DNA of 10,194 nt from Fidelibacterota bacterium 46_43 (GCA_001509335.1 LGGY01000157.1:1-10194), one strand, 5' to 3'. Shown: positions 1 through 7,040, counted from the stretch's first letter. A program made the numbers and translations. The notes: a model not told the origin generated them from the letters alone.

Positions 1-69
1 GGTCAAAACCTTTTTACCGGTTTGAAAGATTATGATATGCTAATGTTTGAAATGAAATATAGTTTTTAG
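1..69 (+). CDS. 3' end of a probable outer-membrane β-barrel protein (partial)
   Basis: The frame starting at base 1 is open for 22 codons and ends at TAG 67-69. The last twelve residues read YDMLMFEMKYSF. They alternate hydrophobic/aromatic and polar residues (F, Y, M and F at positions 0, -2, -4 and -6 from the end) and finish on a C-terminal phenylalanine. In outer-membrane β-barrel proteins this pattern is the final strand and the signal read by the BAM assembly machinery. The family (TonB-dependent receptor, porin or other) cannot be named because the rest of the gene is outside the window. Codon use and the β pattern argue for a real gene end, but 22 residues is little evidence. Confidence 0.5.
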   Translation, partial: GQNLFTGLKDYDMLMFEMKYSF

Positions 70-114
70 CCAATATTGCTGAAATACAAAATGGAAAAGA
101 CAAAAATATTTGGA

Positions 115-294
115 TTACATAAAAATGTCTTTTTTACTATTCAGTAAATGAATCGCATAATTTCTTTTATAACCGGTATAAGCCGTAAACTCATCTAAAA
201 GAAATTTCTTAACAGAAGGAAACGATTCAGCATACCTGGCTTTTATCTGGATTAATAATTCACGTTTTGATTTAAAACTCATGGATGTTTTCAT
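115..294 (-). pseudogene. N-terminal remnant of an integrase-core (rve-type) IS transposase
   Basis: Reading the minus strand from ATG at 294 to TAA at 115 gives a 59-residue peptide. A good ribosome binding site (AGGTGGTGAGG) lies just before the ATG. The peptide contains KSKRELLIQIKARYAES, KKFLLDEFTAYTGYKRNYAI and HLLNS. This matches the N-terminal helical, DNA-binding part of transposases that carry an integrase catalytic core (typical form: DEF..VTGYxRKYAIRLL). Full-length relatives are usually 400 residues or more. Here the frame stops right after the LLNS motif and no DDE catalytic core follows in any frame, so this is a truncated relic and not an active element. The exact IS family is not assigned. 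It could still be expressed as a short DNA-binding peptide because the start signals are intact, but that is speculation. Confidence 0.6.
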
Positions 295-552
295 ACCTCA
301 CCACCTTTCTGATTTATGACAGTTTCCGGTGTTTTTTCTCGTGAGGCAAGTATTTGTTAAAAATGTTTTCTTTCGTGAAGCAATGCGCCAGGGAAAAATA
401 GTTGACGTTGATCAAAAGTCACGCGTCACCCCCCATCGTGCTTTCACCGCATCTGTCCCTCTACCCATTGCCTCATACCCTCATACCCACAAGTCCCATC
501 TCCCATAAAATTACTGTCCAAACAATCAAGATTTCTTAAATTAACTTAATAT
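295..552. other. Non-coding region, probably the retained end of the degraded IS plus junction DNA
   Basis: No convincing gene is seen here. The stretch lies between the start of the transposase relic and the truncated phosphomannomutase. It holds short dispersed repeats of a GTGARGCAA core (331-383, and an inverted copy at 464-475), a small palindrome TTGATCAA at 408-415, and an 8-bp tandem duplication CTCATACC at 472-487 inside a C-rich tract. AT-rich sequence follows at 526-552. The part nearest the transposase start is likely the original IS end region. I could not identify terminal inverted repeats or a target-site duplication. Confidence 0.4.
331..383 (+). repeat. Imperfect 19-bp direct repeat upstream of the transposase relic
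   Basis: GTTTTTTCTCGTGAGGCAA at 331-349 and GTTTTCTTTCGTGAAGCAA at 365-383 match at 16 of 19 positions and are spaced 34 bp start to start. A shorter related copy lies in inverted orientation at 464-475 (reverse complement TGAGGCAATGGG, compared with TGAAGCAATGCG at 376-387, 10 of 12). Repeated motifs just outside a transposase gene are often transposase binding sites at an element end. Here that role is inferred from position only. Confidence 0.45.
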
Positions 553-630
553 GAGAGCGGAGATGTCCGCGATACAACCCCCAGGCTGAAAAAACTCTTT
601 GCAGAAGGCGTTTTATCCACCGGTATTGAT
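553..630 (+). other. In-frame remnant of the missing phosphomannomutase N-terminus
   Basis: The frame of the downstream mutase is open back to a TAA at 547-549. From about base 559 the translation reads GDVRDTTPRLKKLFAEGVLS and then TGID, running straight into VIDIGIVPTP. This matches the family segment that normally reads (G)RDVR.. .P.L..AL..GL.STG.DVIDIG. Homology therefore extends about 24 codons upstream of the first usable start codon at 631, then stops abruptly at about 555-562. No in-frame ATG, GTG or TTG occurs in this stretch, and both nearby ATGs (551 and 563) are out of frame. It marks the breakpoint of the truncation. Confidence 0.65.
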
Positions 631-1782
631 GTGATTGATATCGGAATCGTCCCAACACCCCTCAACTATTACAGTCTGTTTAAACGGAATGTGGATGCCG
701 GTGTACAGATTACAGGAAGTCACAATCCCCCTGAATTCAACGGTTTTAAACTATCCTATCAGAAAAAAGCGTTCTTTGGTGAACGAATCCAGGAAATCCG
801 GAAACTAATTGAACAGAAGGATTTTGAAACCGGCAAAGGAGAGATGCGGGAAGATAAAAAGATCAGGGAGGAATATATTGAGGAAGTCACACAGGGAATT
901 ACTCTGGAAAAACCATTAAAAATAGTTCTCGATTCCGGAAATGCCGCCGGTGGACTGGTGGCACCGGAACTCTTTCGCCGTCTTGGAGCCAAAGTGACAG
1001 AACTTTATTGCGATGTGGATCCTTCTTTTCCCAACCATCATCCGGATCCCACAGTTGAGAAAAACGTGAAAGACTTAATGGATATGATGGCAACTGGGAA
1101 ATATGACCTGGGTGTTGCCTTTGACGGCGATGCAGACCGGTTGGGGGTGGTTGACGATAAAGGCCGCATTATCTGGGCGGATCAGGTGATGAGTATCTTT
1201 CTTCGTGAAATGATTAAGGAACCGGGGACGCCTATTGTCTTCGATGTCAAGTGTTCGCAGGTTCTGGAAGATGAAATTCGCCGTCTGGGGGGTGTACCGC
1301 TTATGTGGAAAACAGGTCACAGTCTGCTGAAACAAAAGATGCTGGATTCCGGTGCCCCCTTTGGTGGTGAAATGAGCGGTCATATCTTTATCAAAGACGG
1401 ATATTACGGCTATGACGATGCTATTTATGTGGCCGCCCGCTTTGCTCAGCTACTTTCCCGCTCAGAAAAACCTCTGCATGTTTATTATGACGAACTACCA
1501 AAATTTGTCTCTACACCGGAAATCCGTCTGGCAGCTGAATCGGATACAGCCAAGTTTGAAATCGCAGAAAAGGCTGTGGAGTATTTCAGCAAACACTACG
1601 ATTGTATTACGGTTGACGGTGTCCGGGTAAAATTTGAGGATGGATGGGGACTCGTGCGAGCTTCCAATACCCAACCCATCATTGTTGTCCGCTTTGAAGC
1701 CCGGTCTGAAAAAAGGCTGAAAGAGATCCGGAATCTCATCATGAATAAATTGGCAGAATTCGGAACGTTAAAGGAAGAATAA
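631..1782 (+). CDS. 5'-truncated phosphomannomutase/phosphoglucomutase (likely non-functional)
   Basis: The family interconverts hexose 1- and 6-phosphates in the cytoplasm and feeds nucleotide-sugar, LPS and exopolysaccharide synthesis. The open frame from GTG 631 encodes 383 residues. The active-site phosphoserine loop TGSHNPPE is at about 28-35 (Ser30). The Mg-binding loop DGDADR is at 165-170, the sugar-binding loop GGEMSGH at 245-251 and the phosphate-binding loop RASNTQP at 343-349. Intact relatives have about 450-460 residues with roughly 100 before the phosphoserine, so this gene lacks the start of domain 1. That missing part includes the conserved YDIRG segment that contributes to the active site. 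GTG 631 is only the first in-frame start, has no clear ribosome binding site and falls inside the conserved fold. Together with the IS relic upstream, this suggests a gene disrupted by insertion and deletion. Everything after the break is well preserved with no frameshift, implying a recent event. Substrate preference (mannose or glucose) cannot be told. Confidence 0.8.
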   Translation: MIDIGIVPTPLNYYSLFKRNVDAGVQITGSHNPPEFNGFKLSYQKKAFFGERIQEIRKLIEQKDFETGKGEMREDKKIREEYIEEVTQGITLEKPLKIVLDSGNAAGGLVAPELFRRLGAKVTELYCDVDPSFPNHHPDPTVEKNVKDLMDMMATGKYDLGVAFDGDADRLGVVDDKGRIIWADQVMSIFLREMIKEPGTPIVFDVKCSQVLEDEIRRLGGVPLMWKTGHSLLKQKMLDSGAPFGGEMSGHIFIKDGYYGYDDAIYVAARFAQLLSRSEKPLHVYYDELPKFVSTPEIRLAAESDTAKFEIAEKAVEYFSKHYDCITVDGVRVKFEDGWGLVRASNTQPIIVVRFEARSEKRLKEIRNLIMNKLAEFGTLKEE

Positions 1783-1845
1783 TCATCATGGCGGGGATCA
1801 GGTATCCTCGTTTATGTCCTCTGGGAAAATTTTACGATACCTATC

Positions 1846-2874
1846 ATGGGAACACAGGAACGAAAAGACGAACATTTGGAATTATTCAAACAGTTTGATT
1901 TATCCGTGCCGGAATCAACAAACGGGTTTGAAGACTGGGAATGGATTCCGGCAGAAACGGCTGAGCTTCATTTTGACGCCATCGATCCATCACTTTCGTT
2001 CCTGGGTTATCCCATCTCCTTTCCCCTGATGATTGCGGCTTTATCCGGCGGGTCAGATGAAGGAAATACCCTGAATGAAGCTTTGGCAGAGTGCGCAGAG
2101 TTGGAAAGAATCCCTCTGTGCATCGGTTCCGTGCGGAGCTTTCTGGAAAACCATACCGGTCTTTCCGTTTTACAAGGCTTACGAAACATCGCCCCGAATA
2201 TTCCGTTGATCACCAATATCGGTATTGCCCAGCTTAGGGATCCGCACATCCGAAAAAAAATAGTGACCCTAACCCGGGATGGACAGTTTGATGCCATCGC
2301 GATCCATTTCAATAAAATTCAGGAGTTGATACAACCGGAAGGGGATACAGACTTTACAGGGATTATGGATGCACTTGGCACTCTTGTTGAAGAATCGGAC
2401 ATTCCTATCATTGCCAAACAGGTGGGCCATGGATTTTCCGGGAATGATATCCGGCAATTATGGCAGGTTGGCATTCGTTATTTGGATCTTGGCGGACGGG
2501 GAGGCACTTCATGGGCACGGGCGGAGCGATTTCGAAAAGGAGATAGCTCAGACAGCGACCCCTTTGATTCCTGGGGGCTTGCCACGGCCCATTGCCTGAA
2601 AACCGCCCTGGAAGAGTGTCCAGGGATGCTGTGTATTGCGGGCGGAGGAATCCATACTGGTCATGATGTGGCAAAAGGAATTGCCCTTGGAGCCCGTCTC
2701 TGCTCAACGGCCAACACCATCTATCAGGCTTATCTGAAAAATGGCAGGGAAGGTGTCGTGAACACCCTTCGGAACATGAGAATCGTCCTAAAACAAATCA
2801 TGTTCTTAACCGGATGTCCCACATACACCTCATTTCACAATAACCCAAAAATATTGAGACAAAGCCGTGACTGA
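1846..2874 (+). CDS. fni: Type 2 isopentenyl-diphosphate Δ-isomerase (FMN-dependent)
   Basis: This enzyme interconverts isopentenyl diphosphate and dimethylallyl diphosphate in the cytoplasm, using reduced FMN, NAD(P)H and Mg. The 342-residue protein has the normal family length and a TIM-barrel layout. RKDEH is at 6-10, the FMN-binding PLMIAALSGG at 60-69 and GSVR at 94-97. HFNKIQELIQPEGD at 154-167 carries the catalytic Gln and the metal-binding Glu. AKQVGHGFSG is at 190-199, GGRGGTSWA at 216-224 and AGGGIHTGHD with the following AKGIALGA at 265-283 bind the flavin phosphate. The family forms HLN and GSQR read HFN and GSVR here. ATG 1846 puts RKDEH at its usual distance from the start; no good ribosome binding site precedes it. 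It lies 63 bp after the truncated mutase and overlaps the next gene by 8 bp. Supplying both C5 units next to a prenyl synthase fits its role. Confidence 0.93.
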   Translation: MGTQERKDEHLELFKQFDLSVPESTNGFEDWEWIPAETAELHFDAIDPSLSFLGYPISFPLMIAALSGGSDEGNTLNEALAECAELERIPLCIGSVRSFLENHTGLSVLQGLRNIAPNIPLITNIGIAQLRDPHIRKKIVTLTRDGQFDAIAIHFNKIQELIQPEGDTDFTGIMDALGTLVEESDIPIIAKQVGHGFSGNDIRQLWQVGIRYLDLGGRGGTSWARAERFRKGDSSDSDPFDSWGLATAHCLKTALEECPGMLCIAGGGIHTGHDVAKGIALGARLCSTANTIYQAYLKNGREGVVNTLRNMRIVLKQIMFLTGCPTYTSFHNNPKILRQSRD

Positions 2875-3844
2875 TTTTGAAACATACTACAGGCAATATG
2901 TCTCCTGGTTCAATGATCAGCTGAATGCCTGCCCATTACCGGAAAATCCGGCAGATTTATATGATCCTATTCGTTATGCATTTCATGCCGGAGGAAAGCG
3001 GATCCGACCGGCTTTATTGGCAGCCATGTCGGACAGCTACGGAATCAGCCGGGAAAGTTCGCGCTATCCGGCCATGGCCATCGAAATGATCCATCTTTTT
3101 TCATTGATCCATGATGATATTATGGATAGTGACAATCTGCGCCACGGCAAGCCGGCCATCCATGTTCAGTGGGATGTCAATACCGGTATCCTGTCCGGTG
3201 ACGCCTTATTCACATTGGCATTTCAAACCATCCAAAAGAGCAATTTGCCTGTTCGAAATACTATCCTGCCCATATTTACTCAATCCGTCCTCCACGTATG
3301 TGAGGGCCAAAGCTACGATTTATCCTTTGAAACATCGGATACCGTCCGGATTGAAGATTATCTGCAGATGATCGAATTAAAAACCGGCCGTTTACTCAGT
3401 GGGGCAGCTCAGATCGGGGCGTTGCTGGGAAATGGCGGGGAGGAGGAGATTCGGATTATTGAAACGGTGATACTTGCAACAGGAAGAGCCTTTCAGTTAC
3501 AAGATGACTTGCTGGAACTTACCAGCAATCCGGAAAATATGGGAAAAAGCCTGGGGAGCGATCTGATAGAAAAGAAAAAGACATTTCTTTTACTGACAGC
3601 CTATTCTTTATGCAAAAAAAAAGAGAGAAGCCTTCTTGATTCTATGCTGACACCTGACTATATTTCAAAACATGGTATAAGCAGAATCAGGGACTTCTTC
3701 GAATCACTGGGGGCGGTGAGAAAAACCGAAGAACGTATTAAACAGGAAGTAGACAAGGCTTACCATCTTGCCGAAAAATTAGCGGACCCGCAGGAAAAAC
3801 TCATTTGTTCATTCATATCATTCATTATGAACAGGACCAATTAA
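2867..3844 (+). CDS. Polyprenyl diphosphate synthase, short-chain (FPP/GGPP) type
   Basis: A trans-type prenyltransferase that condenses IPP onto allylic diphosphates. The 325-residue protein shows GGKRIRP at 42-48, the first aspartate-rich motif DDIMD at 83-87 followed by LRHGKPAIH, and KTGRLL at 172-177. The second aspartate-rich motif lies in QLQDDLLE, followed by GKSLGSDLIEKKKTF. The second motif ends in Glu (DDLLE, 213-217) where most relatives have Asp. The first motif lacks the two-residue insertion of classical bacterial FPP synthases. A bulky Phe78 sits five residues before it, a feature that limits chain length in archaeal-type GGPP synthases, so a C15-C20 product is inferred. The start is GTG 2867, inside the end of fni (8-bp overlap), implying translational coupling. 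It could be annotated ispA, idsA or crtE; the sequence alone does not decide. Confidence 0.88.
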   Translation: MTDFETYYRQYVSWFNDQLNACPLPENPADLYDPIRYAFHAGGKRIRPALLAAMSDSYGISRESSRYPAMAIEMIHLFSLIHDDIMDSDNLRHGKPAIHVQWDVNTGILSGDALFTLAFQTIQKSNLPVRNTILPIFTQSVLHVCEGQSYDLSFETSDTVRIEDYLQMIELKTGRLLSGAAQIGALLGNGGEEEIRIIETVILATGRAFQLQDDLLELTSNPENMGKSLGSDLIEKKKTFLLLTAYSLCKKKERSLLDSMLTPDYISKHGISRIRDFFESLGAVRKTEERIKQEVDKAYHLAEKLADPQEKLICSFISFIMNRTN

Positions 3845-4116
3845 TGACAGAAGCAGAATTTCAAATCATCAACAAACAGGGACTTCACGCCAGACCGGCA
3901 ACGGCGCTGGTAACTTTGGCATCGAAATTCAATTCCAATATATTCTTAAGCCGGGGAGAGAAACGGATCAATGCCAAATCCATCCTCGGAATCCTTGTCC
4001 TGGCAGCCGAAAAAGGGGCAACCCTGAAAGTCCAGGCAGATGGGGAGGATGAGGAAGAAGCCGTGAAAGCTATCGTTGAACTTGCTAAGAACAAATTTGG
4101 TATGACGGAAGAGTAG
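3844..4116 (+). CDS. ptsH: HPr phosphocarrier protein of the PTS
   Basis: A cytoplasmic phosphocarrier that takes phosphate from enzyme I. The 90-residue product from ATG 3844 has the normal HPr length. KQGLHARPA carries the phosphorylated His15, and NAKSILGIL carries Ser46, the residue modified by HPr kinase/phosphorylase in bacteria that have it. Both are at canonical positions, which supports this start; an upstream extension to 3805 would only read through the end of the preceding gene. AGGA seven bases before the ATG is a plausible ribosome binding site. The ATG shares one base with the TAA of the prenyl synthase, and its own TAG shares one base with the GTG of ptsI, so the three genes are tightly coupled. 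An intact Ser46 suggests regulation by HPr kinase, but no hprK is in this window. Confidence 0.93.
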   Translation: MTEAEFQIINKQGLHARPATALVTLASKFNSNIFLSRGEKRINAKSILGILVLAAEKGATLKVQADGEDEEEAVKAIVELAKNKFGMTEE

Positions 4117-5933
4117 TGACAGTTACCAACGAAAAAATCAAAGGAATCACAGCGGCACCGGGGATAGCCATTGGCAAAGCCATGATTTATCGTCCCCATG
4201 AAATTGATTTTATACCCAAGAAAAAAATTTCTCTGCAAGATATTGATTCGGAAATGGAACGCCTGAATAAGGCACGGAACAAAGTACTGAAGGAGCTTGA
4301 ACAAATCCGGGACCAGATTGAAAAACGTCTGGGGCCCAATTACGCCGAATTGATCAATGCTCAGATATCTATTCTTATGGACCATCACATTGATGACGAG
4401 GTCCGGAATTACATGAAAGAGAATCTGGTACATGTGCCTATTGCCTACCGAGTGGTCATGAATGTCTACATACAGATGCTGGATGATGGTGAATCAAGCT
4501 TCTTTCAGGAAAGGATTCTGGATATCAGGGATGTTAAACAGCGAGTCCTGCGGGTCCTCTTGTCTGAAACCATCGAGCCCTTGCCCAACCATAGTGATGA
4601 ACCGGTCATTTTAATCACCAAATACCTGACACCCGGTGATATCATCATCTTATCCAATAATAATGTCCGGGGATTTGTCTCTGAACTGGGCGGGACGACA
4701 TCACACACGTCCATACTGGCACGGTCTCTAAAAATTCCCATGATCGTAGGGATTCCCAATATTGCCAACGAGACCCTGTCCGGTGAGACCCTGATAGTGG
4801 ATGGGTACAAGGGAGAACTGATCATTCATCCCGATCATGAAACGGAGTATCTTTATAAACAACAGATTAAGCGTCTGCAAAAAATCACAACATATTATGC
4901 AGAGCATAAAGACGACAGAACAGTTACGAAAGATGGAAAAAGCATAGATCTGATGGCAAATATCAGTCTTCCCGTAGAATTAAAGGGGTTGAAAGAATTC
5001 GGCGGTCAGGGAATCGGATTGTACAGAAGTGAATATTTATATCTGATGAAACACACCCTTCCGACGGAACAGGAGCTGTTTCAGGAATACGTGACTATGG
5101 TGCGTTTCCTTAAAAACAAACCAGTTGTACTGCGAACCATCGATTTGGGTGGTGACAAAATCGCTTCGATTCTTGAACAGGAATTGCTACATGAGGACAA
5201 TCCGAATATGGGATACCGGGCCATTCGGATCTGTCTGGACCGGCCGGATATTTTTATCACCCAGCTGAAAGCCATGCTCAGAGCTTCACATTACGGAAAA
5301 GTACAAATCATGTTTCCCATGATTTCGCGTCTGGAAGAATTGGAACAGGCTATCCATCATTTTGAAACAGCAAAAAATATTTTACGGGAAGAAAATATCC
5401 CCTTTGACGAAAACTGTGAAATCGGCATTTTGATCGAGGTTCCCTCTGCTGCCCTCATGGCAGATAAACTCGCCGGAAAAGTGGATTTTATCTCCATAGG
5501 AACCAATGACCTCACCCAGTACATGATGGCAGTGGATCGGGGCAATGAGAAAGTCAATCACATATATTGTCATTACGATCCCGTCATGATCCGAACCATT
5601 CAATGGATAATCCGATCCGGGCACCATCATAAAGTCCCAGTATCTGTATGCGGTGAAATGGCGGGGGATCCATTGTCCATTTTACTCCTGATAGGACTCG
5701 ATATTGATATGCTGAGTGTGAGTCCCATTTTTCTGGGACCCGTCCGCGAAATGATCCGGGGTTTGTCTTTTAAGGAATTGCAGGATTTGGTATGTAATTT
5801 ACTGAAAATGGATAAACGTCAGGATGTTTACAAGGCATTAAAAGATCGTTTCATTTTATTTTTTCCCGATTGGAAAAAGCGTTTTGGAGAATCACTTATT
5901 GCAGAAAATTCAGAACTTCAGGAAGAGGGCTGA
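4116..5933 (+). CDS. ptsI: Phosphoenolpyruvate-protein phosphotransferase (PTS enzyme I)
   Basis: Uses PEP to phosphorylate itself on histidine and then HPr. The 605-residue protein has the full domain order. The N-terminal part begins GITAAPGIAIGKA (10-22) and a helical HPr-binding region follows. The phosphohistidine loop is GGTTSHTSILARS (His197). The C-terminal PEP-binding barrel shows GIGLYRSEYLYL (299-310), NPNMGYRAIR (362-371), IMFPMIS (398-404), EVPSA (441-445), GTNDLTQY (462-469) and VCGEMAGDP (511-519) with the acid/base Cys512. It has no GAF domain, so it is not the nitrogen-type PtsP. It is slightly longer than typical enzymes I (about 570-590), with a charged C-terminal tail. GTG 4116 overlaps the ptsH stop by one base and has GGAA upstream. 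The 3' end overlaps the convergent rnc gene by 16 bp. No EII gene is nearby. Confidence 0.95.
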   Translation: MTVTNEKIKGITAAPGIAIGKAMIYRPHEIDFIPKKKISLQDIDSEMERLNKARNKVLKELEQIRDQIEKRLGPNYAELINAQISILMDHHIDDEVRNYMKENLVHVPIAYRVVMNVYIQMLDDGESSFFQERILDIRDVKQRVLRVLLSETIEPLPNHSDEPVILITKYLTPGDIIILSNNNVRGFVSELGGTTSHTSILARSLKIPMIVGIPNIANETLSGETLIVDGYKGELIIHPDHETEYLYKQQIKRLQKITTYYAEHKDDRTVTKDGKSIDLMANISLPVELKGLKEFGGQGIGLYRSEYLYLMKHTLPTEQELFQEYVTMVRFLKNKPVVLRTIDLGGDKIASILEQELLHEDNPNMGYRAIRICLDRPDIFITQLKAMLRASHYGKVQIMFPMISRLEELEQAIHHFETAKNILREENIPFDENCEIGILIEVPSAALMADKLAGKVDFISIGTNDLTQYMMAVDRGNEKVNHIYCHYDPVMIRTIQWIIRSGHHHKVPVSVCGEMAGDPLSILLLIGLDIDMLSVSPIFLGPVREMIRGLSFKELQDLVCNLLKMDKRQDVYKALKDRFILFFPDWKKRFGESLIAENSELQEEG

Positions 5934-6760
5934 TTTTTTTCTTCATTCTTGATACGTCCCAGGGCAAAACGTGCCGCCTCCTGGGCTGCAGACTTTTTAT
6001 TTTTACCCGTCCCCGTTCCATACACTTCACCATTAATAATAACACTGATTTCAAATTCTTTCCCGTGTTCCGGTCCATTTTCACTGATGACTTTAAAAAT
6101 CGGTTCGGAAAGACTGTTTTTCTGGCAATATTCATACAGGCGGCCTTTATAATTCTGTGTATCCTGGGCCGGAATATACTTATGGTGGTTAATCAACAGT
6201 GTCTGATGAATAAAATCAGAGGCAACCTGAAATCCACCATCCAGATACAAAGCACCGGTAAAGGATTCATACAGGTCTGACAACACAGAATGAAGGGTCC
6301 GTAAGTTATCCTTCTCTCCTCCCCGTCCCAGAATCATGAGATCCCCAAACCCCAATTTCGTCGATACCTTCGACAGGGTAGTCCGGTTTACCAGCTTTGA
6401 ACGCATCTGCGTCAGTTTTCCTTCGGAATAGTCAGGGAATTTATAGAAAAGGAAACGGCTGACCACTAGTTCCAACACGGCATCCCCCAAAAATTCCAGC
6501 CGTTCATAACTGTCGTCGCGGGTCTGGGTTTCAGGATTAATGGCAGAAGCATGTAAAAAGGCCTGATTTAAGAGATCGGGATCCTGAAAACGATAGGGAA
6601 ACAAACGGTAAATTTTATCTGCCAGACTGGCTTTTTTATCCCGGGACAGCAAACGGGAAATTTTATGAGATATTTTTTGAAACAGGGATTGTGATGTCAT
6701 AAACATAATCCTGGAAGGGTCATACACAAGGAACATGGAATCCGTATCAGGAGTGATCAC
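5918..6760 (-). CDS. rnc: Ribonuclease III
   Basis: A double-strand-specific endoribonuclease that processes rRNA precursors and other structured RNAs as a dimer. The catalytic domain carries the signature ERLEFLGDAVL (86-96 of the 280-residue frame) and the second acidic motif DLYESFTGALYLD (162-174), with Glu89, Asp93, Asp162 and Glu165 as expected metal ligands. A C-terminal double-stranded RNA-binding domain runs from about 201 to 269 and ends GKNKKSAAQEAARFAL. The listed start is GTG 6760, which forms a GTGA overlap with the acpP stop. ATGs at 6736, 6706 and 6700 are alternatives. ATG 6700 has AGGA eight bases upstream and would give 260 residues, closer to many relatives, so the start is uncertain. 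Last gene of the minus-strand operon; its end overlaps ptsI on the other strand. Confidence 0.94.
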   Translation of the reverse strand: MITPDTDSMFLVYDPSRIMFMTSQSLFQKISHKISRLLSRDKKASLADKIYRLFPYRFQDPDLLNQAFLHASAINPETQTRDDSYERLEFLGDAVLELVVSRFLFYKFPDYSEGKLTQMRSKLVNRTTLSKVSTKLGFGDLMILGRGGEKDNLRTLHSVLSDLYESFTGALYLDGGFQVASDFIHQTLLINHHKYIPAQDTQNYKGRLYEYCQKNSLSEPIFKVISENGPEHGKEFEISVIINGEVYGTGTGKNKKSAAQEAARFALGRIKNEEKNQPSS

Positions 6761-6993
6761 ACGTTGGTCTGAAGATAGAGAAGTACATCCCCCACAGATT
6801 TAAGCTTATCTACATCTTCATCGGAGATGGTAATGCCGTATTCTTCTTCCAGATACATAATCAATTCCACGGTATCCAGAGAATCCGCTTCCAGGTCTTC
6901 AATGAAGCGGGCTTCGGGTGTAATTTTCTTTTCGTCAATATTCAGTTTTTCAGCTACTTTGGCTTTCAGTTCTTCAAACGTCACACGAGCCAT
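6757..6993 (-). CDS. acpP: Acyl carrier protein
   Basis: A small acidic carrier that holds growing fatty acyl chains as thioesters on 4'-phosphopantetheine. The 78-residue protein has the typical length. The attachment motif is DLEADSLD with Ser38, followed by TVELIMYLEEEYGI, the acidic recognition helix. A strong ribosome binding site (AAGGAG, about seven bases before ATG 6993) fits the high expression expected of ACP. It lies 47 bp downstream of fabG in the operon and overlaps rnc by four bases. In many bacteria fabF follows acpP directly; here rnc does. Confidence 0.97.
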   Translation of the reverse strand: MARVTFEELKAKVAEKLNIDEKKITPEARFIEDLEADSLDTVELIMYLEEEYGITISDEDVDKLKSVGDVLLYLQTNV

Positions 6994-7040
6994 GTTTATT
7001 CTCCTTCATGTATCAATAATTTGTTTCACTTCCTGGTCCG

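Noticed and set aside
403..428. Promoter at TTGACG 402-407 driving the truncated mutase
   Set aside because: No acceptable -10 box 16-18 bp downstream; the TGACG...CGTCA pairing there is also too short to interpret.
471..488. Tandem CTCATACC duplication as a possible target-site duplication or CRISPR-like repeat
   Set aside because: Only two 8-bp units directly adjacent with no spacer; no cas genes; more likely low-complexity slippage.
1075..1383. Minus-strand open frame inside the mutase gene
   Set aside because: Antisense to the conserved metal- and sugar-binding region of the mutase; no homology recognised.
3885..4433. A 182-codon minus-strand open frame opposite ptsH and ptsI
   Set aside because: It lies entirely antisense to two genes with complete catalytic motifs, has no recognisable domain and its composition looks like a codon shadow.
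5931..5945. Rho-independent terminator after ptsI at the T-run 5934-5940
   Set aside because: Only a very weak stem (4 bp, TCAG/CTGA) can be drawn before the T-run, so it is not called as a terminator.
5870..6280. A 136-codon plus-strand open frame opposite rnc
   Set aside because: It overlaps the end of ptsI and the RNA-binding domain of rnc on the other strand; no family features.
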